Positions 13,501 through 26,200 of a stretch of DNA of 64,000 nt are shown piece after piece. This stretch comes from Chromobotia macracanthus (Eukaryota > Chordata > Actinopteri > Cypriniformes > Botiidae): contig JAZGTH010000002.1 of NCBI GenBank assembly GCA_036877525.1, forward strand, positions 11,157,501-11,221,500, given 5' to 3'. Position 1 is the first letter of the stretch. The number at the start of each line of letters is the position of its first letter. The position numbers were made by a program, and so were the translations under genes. Under the pieces are notes generated by a model. It was not told the DNA's origin, ran no database searches, and saw only the letters and a program-made list of their open reading frames with translations.

Positions 13501-14362
13501 GCTTTAGTAACATCTGCTGGAGTAAGTCTATGATGTCTCAGAATGCTTCCTACATAGGCAGCACCCTAGGTTTCGGAATAGAGCGCCATTCTTAAAACAT
13601 GACATCATAACCACCAGTGCATGCTAATTGCCGTGAATATGTGTGGTGATTATAAAACACTATAAAAATATTTAGGATTGATGCAAGTGTTTCTGTCTCT
13701 CTTAAGCTGCGATGTGTTGTTCTCTCTGGTTCCTGATGTTGTATCTTGTTTTAGGCGTACACTGAGGAGCTGGTAGATCTTCACCGCAGACTGATGGCAT
13801 TAAGGGAGCGCAATGTTCTGCAACAGGTGTGTGCATTACACTGATGGGTAACTGAGTGCTTTAGTAATTGGCTTCAGCTATTGTGTGGCAGCTCACTTTT
13901 AGGTGGCATGTCAAGTTCAAAATGTCCCTGGATCCCGGTGCTCTGTTCAGCTTTGATGCGCTCCATCTAGCTGTTTTAAAGAAAAAACACGTTCCGTGAA
14001 TGTGTGTGTGTGTGCATTCACCTTCTAATCCTCTGTAGAGAGTTAATTCATACCAGAGTTAAAGTCACAGTAAACAGCTTTGACGCAAATAGCCGTCTGA
14101 TGGATCGGCCTACAAGCCCTATAGCACACACACACACACACACCTGGGATAGATATATATGTGTGTGCGTGTGTGTGTATGTTTTTTTTACCAAATCGTA
14201 CAGCTCTAACTTTGACCTGTTCTGTACCTTTAGATCGTGAACCTCATCGAGGAGACCGGCCACTTTAATGTCACCAACACAACTTTTGACTTTGACCTTT
14301 TCTCATTGGATGAGTCGACAGTTCGCAAACTACAGAGCTACTTGGAGGCTACCGCCACATGA
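2409..14362 (+). CDS. mllt1: MLLT1/ENL, YEATS-domain reader of acetylated histones (12 exons, complete)
   Basis: Orthologue of human MLLT1 (ENL), a nuclear subunit of super elongation and DOT1L complexes that reads acylated histone H3 lysines. Coding exons: 2409-2420, 5754-5934, 7364-7446, 7991-8134, 8739-8864, 9776-10402, 10938-11028, 11714-11825, 12468-12561, 13057-13125, 13755-13826, 14234-14362; all introns are GT-AG and phases agree. The joined frame is 1740 nt, 579 residues (human 559 from memory). The start is ATG at 2409, giving MENQ then CTVQVKLELGHRAQLRKK, as in human (MDNQ...). Residues 1-140 are the YEATS domain with F28, H56, S58, F59 and Y78 of the reader pocket present. Residues 183-490 are low-complexity Lys/Ser/Gly/Asp. 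Residues from about 508 to the end form the ANC1-homology domain. MLLT1 is favoured over the paralogue MLLT3 because the long poly-Ser tract typical of AF9 is absent and the neighbours fit 19p13.3. Whether this is the teleost a or b copy cannot be told. Confidence 0.95.
2421..5753 (+). other. mllt1: mllt1 intron 1
   Basis: A 3.3-kb intron after only four codons. The first 600 bases are CpG-rich and probably part of the promoter island. Open frames here (e.g. 2610-2882) have no family resemblance. An inverted-repeat element occupies 5090-5386. Confidence 0.8.
5090..5386. mobile_element. MITE-like element, GGATAGTTCA family
   Basis: Ends are inverted: GGATAGTTCACTCAAAAATG at the left and the complement, TTTTTGAGTGAACTGTCCC, at the right. 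The interior has the CTCACCCTCATGTCATTCC block that is abundant in cyprinid genomes. No coding capacity. Other copies are at 34343-34806 and 58126-58408. Confidence 0.75.
6188..6655. mobile_element. Tc1/mariner-type non-autonomous element
   Basis: 468-bp element in mllt1 intron 2. Termini are inverted: TACACTACCAGTCAAAAGTT at the left, AACTTTTGACTGGTAGTGTA at the right, each beginning or ending with TA, the usual Tc1/mariner target duplication. There is no transposase frame inside. The CACTACCAGTCAAAAG terminus is widespread in fish. Confidence 0.8.
8217..8372 (+). repeat. tRNA-derived SINE, forward copy
   Basis: Starts with a tRNA-like head (TGTAGCTCAGTTGGTAAAGC, then AGCAGCGCAAAGGTCGCAAGG) and continues into a body with GCTTTAGATAAAAGCATCTG, a hallmark of cyprinid SINEs. 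The B box is degenerate (CATTGAAC), so a functional tRNA is unlikely. It lies in mllt1 intron 4. Confidence 0.7.
8436..8590 (-). repeat. tRNA-derived SINE, inverted copy
   Basis: Same family as the copy at 8217 but on the opposite strand, about 60 bases away: minus-strand TGTAGCTTATCTGGTACAGC head, GGGTTCAGTTCCCAGGG B-box region, then body and A-rich tail. The two copies could pair in the mllt1 primary transcript. Confidence 0.65.
9033..9233. mobile_element. Small inverted-repeat element with 12-bp target duplication
   Basis: Ends are GGGTTGC and GCAACCC, with further imperfect pairing inside (TTATGGGAATTAT against AATTCCCATAATA), so the 201-bp unit is close to palindromic. It is flanked on both sides by TATGCATGAATA (9021-9032 and 9234-9245). 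No coding capacity. It lies in mllt1 intron 5. Confidence 0.65.
9776..10402 (+). other. mllt1: mllt1 exon 6: charged, disordered linker with poly-Gly
   Basis: The longest exon, 209 codons (residues 183-391). It opens with KSHKMSKEHRERPRKDSESK, matching human ENL, and ends with DDSNSEDEASSKSE. Between them are Lys/Ser-rich blocks and glycine runs (GGGAGSAGGGGGGG and GGGG). Human ENL, as I recall it, has a proline run at the equivalent site. In ENL-family proteins this part is intrinsically disordered and a site of protein contacts. High GC at third positions leaves a long accidental open frame on the other strand. Confidence 0.9.
11317..11630. repeat. Interspersed inverted-repeat element, TTAAAGGTAGG family
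   Basis: Left end TTAAAGGTAGGCAA, right end CTACCCTGCCTTTAA, roughly complementary. The interior block GATGTGAAGAGACTTTTAACC recurs inverted at about 31971-32180, which shows that this is dispersed repeat sequence. It lies in mllt1 intron 7. Confidence 0.6.
12276..12347 (-). repeat. tRNA-derived SINE fragment
   Basis: Minus strand reads GGCTCAACTGTTAGAGCATTGC ahead of a GGGTTCGATTCCCAGGGAAC B-box region; the body is cut short. It lies in mllt1 intron 8 and is best read as a SINE head rather than a tRNA gene because the anticodon arm does not fold cleanly and the family is dispersed. Confidence 0.55.
13057..14362 (+). other. mllt1: mllt1 exons 10-12: ANC1-homology domain
   Basis: Encode about residues 491-579, including [40 protein letters not shown] and TTFDFDLFSLDESTVRKLQS, nearly identical to human ENL. 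This domain folds on binding AF4-family, DOT1L, BCOR or CBX8 partners, and is the part retained in leukaemic MLL fusions in people. The stop codon TGA is at 14360-14362. Confidence 0.92.
14121..14183. repeat. CA/TG microsatellite
   Basis: A CA run followed by a TATA/TGTG run just upstream of the last mllt1 exon; the two halves are complementary and could form a hairpin close to the acceptor site. Confidence 0.8.
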
Positions 14363-16642
14363 CAGGAAGTCCATCACGGTTGGGGGAGGGGTTGGGGGGA
14401 GGGAGGGCTGCCCTTTTTCACTTCTTTTGTGCTGAGAGAAAGAAATGGCAGGTGAAAAATCTGTGAAAAGGAAATAGGAAACAAAAACAATGACATCACA
14501 GACATTCAGAGATTACTGAAGAAGAGGAACCGAGGAAGAGCGAAAGATGTTGATGCACGGACAGTATTTTGGGAGCTGCTATGTGAGATCTTCGGTGGTG
14601 AGCTGACACTGCAGGTTGCCCAGGAATAAGCATTTCCTTCATTCTTCTTCTCTTCTCCTGTGCTGTCCTCTTCTTTCTCACCCCGTCTTAATATCCTGCG
14701 CAACAGGACGTTCACTGCTTATTAGGACCAGAACTGTTAAGAGGGTCATATCTGAATCGGGAAGTCTCTGTGTAGCCATAGCACTGATGCATTGAGGGCC
14801 ACAACCTTTTTATATTTTATTTTTCTACCAGCGTTTTTCAAGGTATTTTTGATTGTGGTCGTAACGAAAGCCCCGCACGCCATGAATGTATTGCTTTTTA
14901 TCCTCTAGGGCTAGTCTTAGTGCCTTGATCATCTCATTTGTGCTCTTAGGAATTACAGCAGTGTTATCACTTTCACTTCCTTCTGTGTATGTGGGATGCC
15001 GGGATACCTGGATATTTTGTTCCCGGGAAATTCAGATCCGTATGCCAATATGTATCAATCTTCATTCATTTATGTGTTTGCCAAACAGGCCTTAGAACTA
15101 AATGTTGTGCTTTGCTAGTGCAGCTTGTGAAAGTATTTGGAAATCTGTGTTGATCTGTGTGTTTTCTGTTATCATATTCGGTTTATACATAGACTTACAA
15201 ATAAGAGACAAAAGAAACGATGGGAGAGGTGAGCTTACTCACTGATGTAGCCGATAGGAAATGGCCCCTGAAACGGCAGTCTGTTAATCCACTGTGCTTC
15301 TGATATAAACTCTCTCAGACTGACTATCTTTGCTCCACTCGGCTCCGTCTCGATGCCCTGTGCATCCATTTTCATGCTAATAGCTTTAAAGGGCTCTGTG
15401 GCCTAAGCTATAGACCATATGCCCTTAACTTCACCCTGTGTGAGTCTGGGAGTCCCGTGTGTGCGTATAGGTGCGCGCGTGCATGTGTGCGTGGAGTTTA
15501 GTTTAGTAAAACGTCTGTTTGCTTGAGTTTTTCATTTAACTTCAAGTGGTTCTGACCCTGTTGGTTTAAATTATATAACTTTTTTCAATTTTATACTAAT
15601 CAACTTTGCATTATGAACTGTTTATTTCTGAGATTGTGGCTGAATTGTGACCTGTGTGTGAACTTTTAACTCCCGGCTCGTAGTTCACAAACTTTAACCT
15701 TTGACCGCATACTGGTTCGGGTCAGCCTGTCATAAAGGTGCAGGGCAAGAGGCAAAGGGGGAGGAGTTAAGTGAACTTGAGTGACAGCTCTGAAGAACTT
15801 TCCCACTGAGCACACCCTGTTCTTTATTCTTTATCTTTTTATTTGAGGGGGTAAATTTATTTTTATTTATGTACCTCTGCACTTTTGGCTTTGTTGACTC
15901 GAGTACTTAAGTAATTGTCTAAAGTGTATTTTTAAGAATTTTATATGATATTTACATGTACTATGATATTCATTTTTTGGTCAGTTTTCGTGTCAAGGTT
16001 CTCCAAGGGTTTAAGGGATTATTGGTTTTGGTTTCTCTGTATCGGCACATTGTATCTTCATAGACTGTAAAGACCATCGGAGCATGAATATGTTACTTCA
16101 GGACAAAATATAATCGCTCTGTTTTGTTGTAGCCTGCAGTACATCACTAAAATTATTCACTACAAGGGCAGACATGCAAAATGGCGAGAGTATTTATAAG
16201 TTTGTGAGTCTTGGGGATTTGATTCATATTTAAAACATTGTTCACACATTACACAGCTAATGAACACTAATGGGGAGGGACTTTTCAACATTATTTCATA
16301 GCTATAAATATATGCCATGCAGTGGGATTCTCATCTATAGGCACAAGATAACACATATTCATTTCCAGATACTCCGCTTGCAGGTCTTTTGTCAGTCTGT
16401 GGTGTTTTCATTTGTGAGGACTTGCTGTATTTAACCGTGGGTTTGGGGAGGTGTGGGCTTTTTACATGTCTTCTGATTATAACGTGATAGAAAACCTTCC
16501 GTGCTCTGAACAGAAGCGTGTCCTTTAGTACGTGTTAAACTTGGCATACAGTGCCACCGTGTGGTCATTTGATGCAAGTTGTAATAAGGGCAAAAGATGT
16601 TCCTTTTTTATGTTTTTATTGCAAAATCATATTATGAATAAA
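14363..16642 (+). other. mllt1: mllt1 3' untranslated region
   Basis: About 2.3 kb without coding signal between the stop codon and the AATAAA at 16637-16642. It contains no obvious dispersed repeats, unlike the introns, which fits an exon under mild constraint. Length is an inference because earlier, non-canonical poly(A) signals may be used. Confidence 0.6.
16637..16642 (+). terminator. mllt1: Likely mllt1 poly(A) signal
   Basis: AATAAA followed about 70 bases later by a GT-rich run (TTTGTGGGTTTATGATGGGTGGG). It is the first canonical hexamer I see downstream of the stop codon. Confidence 0.6.
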
Positions 16643-16659
16643 GTCATTTCAGTACTGTT

Positions 16660-17075
16660 CAGTAGTTTTCGGCGTCATTCATTCAGTTTATAACATTTTA
16701 ATACAATATGATGGGTTTGTGGGTTTATGATGGGTGGGTTTAGCAATGTTTCACATGACTCTTATTGTATTAAATGATGTTCCAGTCAAAGACCTAAACG
16801 ATGTTATTTCATACAAATTGATAAGATGCAACACTTTCTGTTTGACTTCATTTCTATTAACTGTTATGTTTGGGGATTATTTATTTGTTCGTTGCCTTTG
16901 CTCTATTCTGAGTTGGAATTGGCACACGAAGGTTAGCACGTCTTTTAGTCCTGGTTACACAGGTATACACTACATTACTAACCCATTACGTTAACCCGGG
17001 TTTAAAAATAACAGGTGGGTGTGAAATGTCTTTCACTTGTGTTGAAGTTTTTAAGTTTTATATATAATAACTTTT

Positions 17076-17109
<34 letters not shown>

Positions 17110-19253
17110 ACTTTTTATAGGCATAATACATCACAAACAGAACATTATTTTCCTTATATATTATGGAAAGGATCAATTTTATTATTATAAGGAGCAATCT
17201 TATTCATATTAATTGCTGAGCAAAGAAAAATCACATGACATCTTATTAAATCATATTTTTATATATATTTTCAGATAATGGGATAATGTTCACACGTACA
17301 AGCGGAAATCAGAATTCCATCCTGATAGCAATCATTTCCAATATTAATCTTGCTTCGACAGTGACGTGCACTTTTCAGAACTTATCACACACAGAACACA
17401 CAGAACAAGTCGCCCCGCTCAAACGTTCTCAGAGTCAGGTGAAACCAGGTTTAACTTTTCAATGTCGGCACATTTGTAAATGGACTTCTATTTTCAAGCT
17501 TGTTAGCTCCAGATCAGTTCCTTTTAATAAATGTCACAGCATTTATGTCCCATGTTTCATGAGAACAAGCAGGTCAGCTGTGATAAAGAGAACCAAGAGA
17601 CATTTGGCTGAAACAAAAATCCCAGACAGAAGAAAGGAAGTCGCTCACTAGCTCCTGAATTCTACCCTCATTCTCAATTTTGAATGAGCTAAGGACATGT
17701 CTTATTCATGCTCAAATGACTAAAAGTTATATTTACATAAAAGGTCTTACTGTGGTCATGCTATGCGGTCTGAATATAGACATTAGGGAGTATTAGTTCC
17801 AGTAGTTAAGGATAGATTGCTAGAGAGAAAAATCTAGTCTTTTTACAGAGGCAAAATAAAATCTTTGGGTTGCCTTGCAGTTTGCACTTTTGTTGTTTGC
17901 GTATTCAAGTATTTGACAGAGTTCAGTTGTCAAACAAAAATGTCACTTCCTATTTCACTAAATGTAAACCAATTAAGACAAAAAGGTTAACTAGACAAGA
18001 CTTATGTCCACACGTCTATTTAACCTTTTCTCTTCAATTTGCATTATAACTATTATACTATACAACGTACAATTTAAATAAATCACACGGCATTTCCGTA
18101 GCTTTCCATTTTGCACATGCAAAGCAAAGAATAATGCAACAAAACATAACATGGCAAATCAAATGTTCACCTCTGCATAGACCCGTCACTCTCAATAATG
18201 TTTCAAAAACATTTCCTTCATGTCATTTTTCCTTATTTCGCAAGATACATATTCGCTGTTATATTTGTCCACATGAGAATGGCGGCACATAAAGCTCTTG
18301 CTAATACTGGATCACAATGACTTCCAAAACATTTCTGTTTTAAAGACAGTCAAAGTGCATCAGCAAAGCAAAATTAAGACCACAAAAGGGCAGTAAATAT
18401 AGGCAATACATATTTACACTATATAACAGGTTCAATTTTACAGAACTGAAATAAAACAACAAACCAATCAACTGATTAAACAAACATGTGAACATATATG
18501 ATGCATTTGGTTGAAAAACAACAACAAAAAAGATGGCTTTTATGATATTGGTGTCTTGCTAAACGAACATGGAATAAGGTCCTAAATTCCTCTGTTTACA
18601 TCCAGTTTCCATTAAACAGATAAACCCAGATAAACACTATTAAATGTTTTTACACTAGTTTTACACTTTCATAGATTTATAAGATGTGTAACTGTAAACA
18701 TCTCAGTCAGACAGTTTTTATTCTTAAAAAAAATTCAGTCATGTCTGATGTCCAAGTTTGTCTGTTAATAAGAGTTCCTACACTTTAGTGACAAACTACA
18801 CCATAAATAAATGATTAATGATATTGCTGAGCGCAGCTTCTCTAAAGATGTTCAATTACCTGCAGCGAAGTTACATATAAACGAATTAAATGGCTCAACA
18901 GACACTTCATTACCGCACTTAATTGTAATCAGGCAAGTAAATAAATAGTAAATTACCATAAAACAAACAAACAGAAAACCTTCAAAAAAATAGAATTTTT
19001 CACGAATGGCTTTTGGTGTGTTATACACGCTTTTCTCTACAGATAAATGTAAACAATTTGAAAAAACAACAACAATTTAAGCCCTGAACAAATATTAACG
19101 CAAAACTGGACACAAGCAGAAGCAAACATAAGTTCTGAAGTGGTGTTCCTTTGTATACGTGTGTGCGTTTGTGTGTGTGTGCGTTTGTGTGTGTTTTAGA
19201 TCATATCATTGTCTCTGATGCCACGATCTCTGAAGAGGCCCTTTGTTGAAAAC
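16660..19253. other. Convergent mllt1-acsbg2 tail region
   Basis: Space between the two tail-to-tail genes. The right-hand part (at least from about 18700) is the acsbg2 3' UTR on the minus strand. A TA microsatellite lies at about 17065-17110. Candidate minus-strand AATAAA hexamers are at 18717-18722 and 17178-17183. The open frame at 17286-17651 has no coding character. Confidence 0.5.
18717..18722 (-). terminator. acsbg2: Candidate acsbg2 poly(A) signal
   Basis: Minus-strand AATAAA about 530 bases after the acsbg2 stop codon. A second hexamer at 17178-17183 would give a 3' UTR of about 2.1 kb. Sequence alone does not decide between them. Confidence 0.35.
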
Positions 19254-22200
19254 CTATTTAGAAGGCAGGGGGTCCTCTGGGGTGGTTGGGGTCACGACTT
19301 CTTTGTAAAAGTTGTCAATTTGGTCTTTAAACATTTTCATAACCACTGGCCTTTTTAGCTTCATTGTGGGCCCTGACAGAGAAAGACAGACAGCGTGAGA
19401 GAGAGACTTGGATTAAAATAAAAACTAACAAAACTATCCTGCCAAAAATAGACAAAAAGTCAGTCGCTAAAACTTCACATCCGCATTGCGCGTAAATCTG
19501 ATTTGGTTTTGAAATCTAATCTTTAGTACCAACTATCCACGTTGTCATTTTGCAACTGAAATGAACTGAAATCTGATCTATTTGCTCAGACAGAATAGTG
19601 TATCGTTGCTATAGTAATTATGTTAGAGAACATAAAGAACCTGCTCGAAATCTGATCTGGCTGTTTAGACTGCATTCCTTAAAGAATCAGATTTGAACTG
19701 AATTTCAAACCACATATGGGATCAGGTTTGTAAACATTCATGTGGTTGACAAGAAGACAATGGATTTGCCAAAATCTGATTATGACTTTTATAAAAAGGT
19801 TTAAACAGAAGCTCTTATATGTGTTGAGCTGCCTAGCACCTACTCACCCAGCTCTCCTCCAGGGATGGAGAAATCCTTCTCCAGCATTGTCCATTTCTGG
19901 ATGCGCTGGGCGTTAGAAGTGGCTTTCTCATTGACGCGGTTGATGCCTTCTTGTATAGCTGCATACACAACGTGATCACGCCCACCGGCGATCTCGCTGA
20001 CCCGTGTGGAGTTGCTGCCGAGTTTACGACACAGCTCCACTGCCTCAGGAGTCAGTTCATCTTCAGGAACGCCTGTATCACCGTTTACCTGACACTGAGG
20101 AAAACACAGAGGAGAGGCCATGGTTTAAAATGGTAAGAGCATAGTATAAAAATCCTATTCTAATCCCATTTCAGATGAACATTTTTAATTGATTTGTTTT
20201 TGATAGTTCATTAAAGCATGCCATGCTTTTCATGTGGAAAATGTGAGTCTTTGTGATATTCTGGTACCAAAATGTAGGCCATTCTTTTAAATTAATGTGA
20301 CAGTAATTAATGTTAATTAATGCTATTTTTTCTAGCACACTTGGCTGCCATCAGGGGGCGCACTGAGCCCATGAAAAGTCTTTTTGAATGAAGACCGTGC
20401 ATTTACACAAAATTTCTGCAAGATGGCAGCAGCTTTTGGAGCAATGAGTTTATGGAAGAGGTTAGGTAACGCAGGACAAGATTTCAGTAGAGTGCAGGGG
20501 AATTTGGCTTGTGCATTTGAAAAAACAGTGTTATCTCTATAACCATACAGCAAAAAACTTTGGAGCCATCAGATGAGATATGCAGGTTAGATTAGACAGA
20601 AATCAGTTTTAGGAGAGCATGGTATCTTTTGGGATTACACAAAGAGACAATAAGAAGTAGATAAGTACTAAGGTTTACATTGGGGTCATCTGCAAACATA
20701 TTACTATACTACACACACGTTCATTGCATAGACTTTTATTGTTTTTATACACAAAAACTTTATTTACTATATTATATCGTGTTTTTACAAATGAAAATGT
20801 CCCCAAAAGGAGGTGTTGCTCAGATTTGTCAGGTTTTGCTGACTTTTGGGTACAAATTTGTCCCCAATTTATGGTAAAGTGACCCACACACACAAACAAA
20901 ATTACCTTAATGGTAAGCAGCATGGAGAGGAACTTTCTCTTGTCTCCTATTAGCATGGCATTACTAATCAGTGGAACAGCTTCTTTCACAGCGTCTTCTA
21001 TGGGCACAGGGGGAATATTTTCCCCTCCGGCTGTGATGATCAATTCTGGAATATTTACATACATTTTATTACTTGCTTCAGATGAAATCACATTTACATT
21101 TGTGGCCACATCACATTTAAATTTATGATCACATTACACCTCAAGTATTTTGTGACAGGAAGGACAGAGTCTGCTTTCCATCCACAGTCATTACCTTTAA
21201 TCCGTCCGGTGATGAATAGGAAGTCATTCTGGTCGTGTTTGCCAAGGTCGCCCGAGTGCAGCCAGCCTTCTGAATCCAGAGACTCTTCAGTTTTTTCAGG
21301 CATGTTCAGGTAACCCATAAACACATGACGACCCCAGAAACAGATCTCTCCATTCCCATCAGCATCAGGGCTGAAGATCTTTGTCTGACAGCCTGGAATC
21401 ACCTTTCCACAGCTGAGAGAGAGAGAGAGAGAATGGTGTTTTTAAAAAAGTGAATAAAGTTTACACTTTTGAGAGATTAAACAAATTTTCAGAAAGATTA
21501 TGTGTGTGTGTGTACCTGGTCAGTCTGAAGGCATCGGGCAGTTAGATGGTGGGTGTGTGTGTGTGTACCTGGTCAGTCTGAAGGCATCGGGCAGTGAGAT
21601 GGCGTGTGTGTGTGTACCTGGTCAGTCTGAAGGCATCGGGCAGTGAGATGGTGTGTGTGTGTGTACCTGGTCAGTCTGAAGGCATCGGGCAGTGAGATGG
21701 TGTGTGTGTGTGTACCTGGTCAGTCTGAAGGCATCGGGCAGTGAGATGGTGTGGGGTCCTGAGCTTTCACTCATGCCGTAGAGCTCAAACAGAGGAATGT
21801 CAAGACTGAGGAAAAACTCCAGTGTGTCTTTGGTTATAGGAGCCGCTCCAGTGTAGCACTTCTTACAGCGGTCCAGCCCAAGAGCCTTCCGAACCTTCCG
21901 GAACACCAGGCGCTTCGCCAGCCGATAGTTAAGTGGATTCCTGGTCAGGCTGCCATTACTGGCAAAACAATCAATTACTCTCCATTAACACACAGTCAGA
22001 AGTTCATAATAGTATAATAATATTTCATTGCAGAAAACTTCACTAATGCACAATTGTTTTATTTTGACTTTTTAATATATTTTTTCAATACAAATGATAT
22101 ATCAGTATAACAATAAATGATATGAATATCAGTATAACAATCTGAGAATGAAAAAGTTTTTTGAAGAACAGTAGTAATTTAGTTTAACTATTTTTAATTT

Positions 22201-23199
22201 TTTATTTAGATGTACATGTACCGTTAATATGCACTGTACCTTTAAGATTTAATTGTTACCGTGTCATGATATGAATGACATGGTTGTGAATTAAATGTTT
22301 TTGTTGTGTGTTTAACTGTAACATTGTCAATGTCAATGTTATGTTAAGTTGTGTTCACGGCTTGTAGTGTGTGTTCACTCCTCACCAGTAATGGGTTAAA
22401 TGCATATTTGGTATGGGTTACCATACCTGACAAATATGTCACGTTTTACTTTTTTATTTCCTTTTTGTTACAAAAGAACAAAGAAAATGTTGTTGTGGAT
22501 TTCTGGTCACTTTTGAGAAGTAATGACTTGCTTTCTTTGTGCTATTTGTTTATGTGAGTACTTACAGCTCCATTTTGCTGAGGTTAGTCTGCAGACCCAC
22601 GTCTTTGGCCCAGGATGCCACCTTCCGGCGGACGGTGGAAGATTTGGCTCCGATCGACTTCATCTTCTCCTGCATCTTCTCCCACACGCGCGGGACGCCC
22701 ATGAAAGCAGTAGGGCGTACCTCACGTAAGGTGTTAGCCAGAGAGCCCTGCGACACACACAGAGATTTCTATTAATACACATGCAAACAGTCTCGGGCTG
22801 AAGTGCTGAAAGATTTCATGTGTGTGTGCCAACATAAGCTGACACCCAGGGTTGAATCAGGTGACATGAGCAGCCTCTCATTGGTGCAGGTAGATCATGT
22901 CACTTTCTGGCCCTGGGACCCCAAATCAATGACCCCATTATATCCCAGCATTGCAGAGTTACACTGAGTCATGTGTAAACAGCTCATAACTCAGACACTA
23001 GACCAATCACATGCTCAGATTCAACAGATCACATGGGCAACAGGACTTATGGTAGGGATGTAATGCCATGTTGTTATATGTTCTATAACTATGGTAAAGC
23101 ACAAGTTACTAATATATTACTGTTAAAATTGTTATTTTCTTTATTTATATATATATATAAGTTTACTACAGTTGTTATTCTTTAACTATCTGTGATCCA

Positions 23200-23255
<56 letters not shown>

Positions 23256-26200
23256 CATCTAAAATATCTAGCTATATTAAAGGTTTTAAAAATATATGTT
23301 TGATAAAAAAACTAAAATTGAATTTTAAAATGTCAGAGGCCTGGCTTTAAGAAACGTAACAAATGAAACAGTGTTTCAACAGTGTTTTAACAGTTGAACA
23401 GCACAATTTCACAGGGGCAACATATTATACGCAGATTTTAATCAAATCAGCAGATCATCAAACAGGCTTTGCCTTGTTTTCTGGAAAGGACTGAAAATGA
23501 AGCACCTCTGAACATCAAGGTCTTTGTGGGTCACAATGGTGAACTACATTTTTTCTTGTTTTAATAAAGATGACTGTTTCATTCTGTTGCGCTCCATTCA
23601 TCTGATTTTAATTGCATCTTACCTATCTACCCCTAAGAAACCTGATCAATCCACCAATTCAATCCACAATAATTATACAGGGCCACCTTAAGAGCAGTTA
23701 GTTGACTAGGTGTGATTGGTTGCTCATTTTATCATTCTCATATTGCCAGGGGGAATTATGGGAAATGTAGTTACCTCAAGTCTGTTACCTCGTAAACTGG
23801 CTAAATTAGTAGTATTTGGCATGCGTTATCATTCTTTAACACAAAACGTATACAAACACAAACTAAATTGTACAGTCAGTTGTACAACGATTATGATCAA
23901 TACAGATCAGTCTCTACCATGATTCTGAAATAAGATCGTAGGAAAATATGACCATTCTGATATCAGTTGAAGGCAGTCTAAGCTCTTCTCAGTAAGACTG
24001 TACATGACTGTACAATCGTACACACTGACCTTTAGCGCATCGGGCTGTGCGAAGTAAGTGGCTCCGCCCACTTTCATGGTGAGCCAGATGTCAATCATCT
24101 GTGCAGCAATATGGCTCAGCGGCAGGTAGCTCACCACGGTTTCCTGTGACTTCTCTGCAGGCATCAGACCCACATCTTGGCTTGTTGCAAATGCAGTCCA
24201 TGTCAGCTACAAGAGGAGAGAGAGAACCGTTTTAGACGCTGGCCTGTACAGAAGTGCTGTGGGTGATCGCTAGGGTGTTGCTGTGGGTGTAACTAAGAGG
24301 TTCTGAGTGGTTTCTAGCTATGAGGTTGCTAGGATGTTTTGGGGAGTTGCTAGGTGGATGTTTGATTATAACATTATAGCCAACGTTCTGAGAATGTTTC
24401 CTACTGCCTGGGAATGTGGTGTTTTGGGTTTAACTTACGTTGTCGTGACTGAGCATGACTCCCTTTGGCTGGCCTGTGGTTCCAGACGTGTAGATCAGCG
24501 TGCAGCACTGATTGGGTTTCTGGGAGCTGATGATGTCATCAAGGCGTGTATCAGGCTCATTGCGGCCCAGTTCCATAAACTCCGCCCACTGCGTGTCAGA
24601 CGTTTGCATAGCAAATGTCAACTTTCAATTAGTAATAAAGAGGGGATTAAATATTAAGACCTGAGATGTTTGGTTTGTGAAATGTACCGTGTAGAGATTA
24701 GGCTTCTTCTCTTTCAGCTCATCTTTGTACTGGATAATGGCTTTGAGGTGCGGCAGTTTGTCCTGGATCTGAATTCAGAGTGTAAGAGGTGAGTAATAAA
24801 AAAAAGTCTATTCAAATTTTTGTTTAAATTTTAATATTGTAATACGGCAATGAGAACGAGATTATTTTTTGCATTACAGTTAAGATAATGTATAGAGTTT
24901 AGGGGCAAAATAATGCCAAAATTTTGCAAAATATTTGTATTCTTCTGATATTCCTTTTGGGAAGAAATATTGTCTGAACATTTCTTTATGAGATTCACCC
25001 AGTCACAGATCTCTATAGATCTGAATGTGACGCAGTAGTAGGTAAAAGGTCTGCTTTGGTTTATTTTGAACAGGTTTCACACATTGCACCTGTACTCTCA
25101 GTACCTGTAAGATCTTTTGTAGTTGTTTGTTGTTTTCCACTACCAGGATGTTGGCCTCACAGTTCTCAGCTACATACTGGCACGCCTCTGGAGAGTTGGT
25201 GGTGTAGATGCCCACAGCAAAGCCCCTGTGGACAAAACACACACACAATCCATCTATAAACACCCCAAAGTTTGTTACTGTGGTAACCAAAAGTTGGTTA
25301 AGCAGTACAGCAACAGGAAACACCATCAAACACAAACAACATTCCCACCTATCCGTCTGTTCAAACTCCACCTAGATGTTTACAGATTTAGAGCTAATTT
25401 AGGTGAAAGTGGTTACAGGTTGTGCTTTTATGAATTTATTGCTGCATGAAGGTAGATATTTAGGTAGATATAAAGGCAGCCAAGTAGTTTATGACACAAC
25501 AGAGCCAGTATTTTGTTCTAAAGAGTGCTGATGGTGCATTGCTGGGAATTACCCAGCATGCCCCTGGAGTTTCTGTGTTTATGATCATTTATGGTTAATG
25601 TAAAGGTTTATGTATGTGTAAAATCCAGGGCAGAGGACAAAACATCTTATCTGCAGATAAACAACATAATATAGACATGACACCCAGCTACCAGGGAACC
25701 TTCTCAGAACACTGGCAAACGTTCTCTAAAAATTCTCTCAAGGTAAAAACGTTATTCAAAAAACACTGTAAAATTAGTGAAGTTTTTAACATATCACATA
25801 TCAAAAATTGTATTCTTAAGTAATTAGTGGAATGTTACAGAATTAACGTTTGTTGTTAAGTAACATTGTTACTTGATGGAAAATTTAGGGAACTGTTCTT
25901 ACAGCCTAAAATTGTTGGGAAGTACGTGATTAGATCACACAACTCACACTTACCCAGCTAAAATAGCCCCGATGTCAGCAATAAACCACTCGGTGGAGTT
26001 GAACCCAAGGATACCAACTCCATGATACCTCTCAAGACCGAGCTGCGAACACACACACACAATTAGTTTACACACATTAACACATAAGAAACAACAATCT
26101 GAATTCATCAGTCACATTAGACTGGCACTGAACTGGATTGGTGCCACAGTGGTCACAGAGAATAATGGGATTATTGCTATTAAGTGGCTTGTCTTACTAA

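Noticed and set aside
17286..17651. 121-codon plus-strand open frame between mllt1 and acsbg2
   Set aside because: No recognisable domain, no flanking splice signals, and it lies in the convergent 3' region.
21514..21760. CRISPR-like regular repeat array
   Set aside because: The spacing is regular only because it is a 49-bp tandem minisatellite; there are no unique spacers and the host is a vertebrate.
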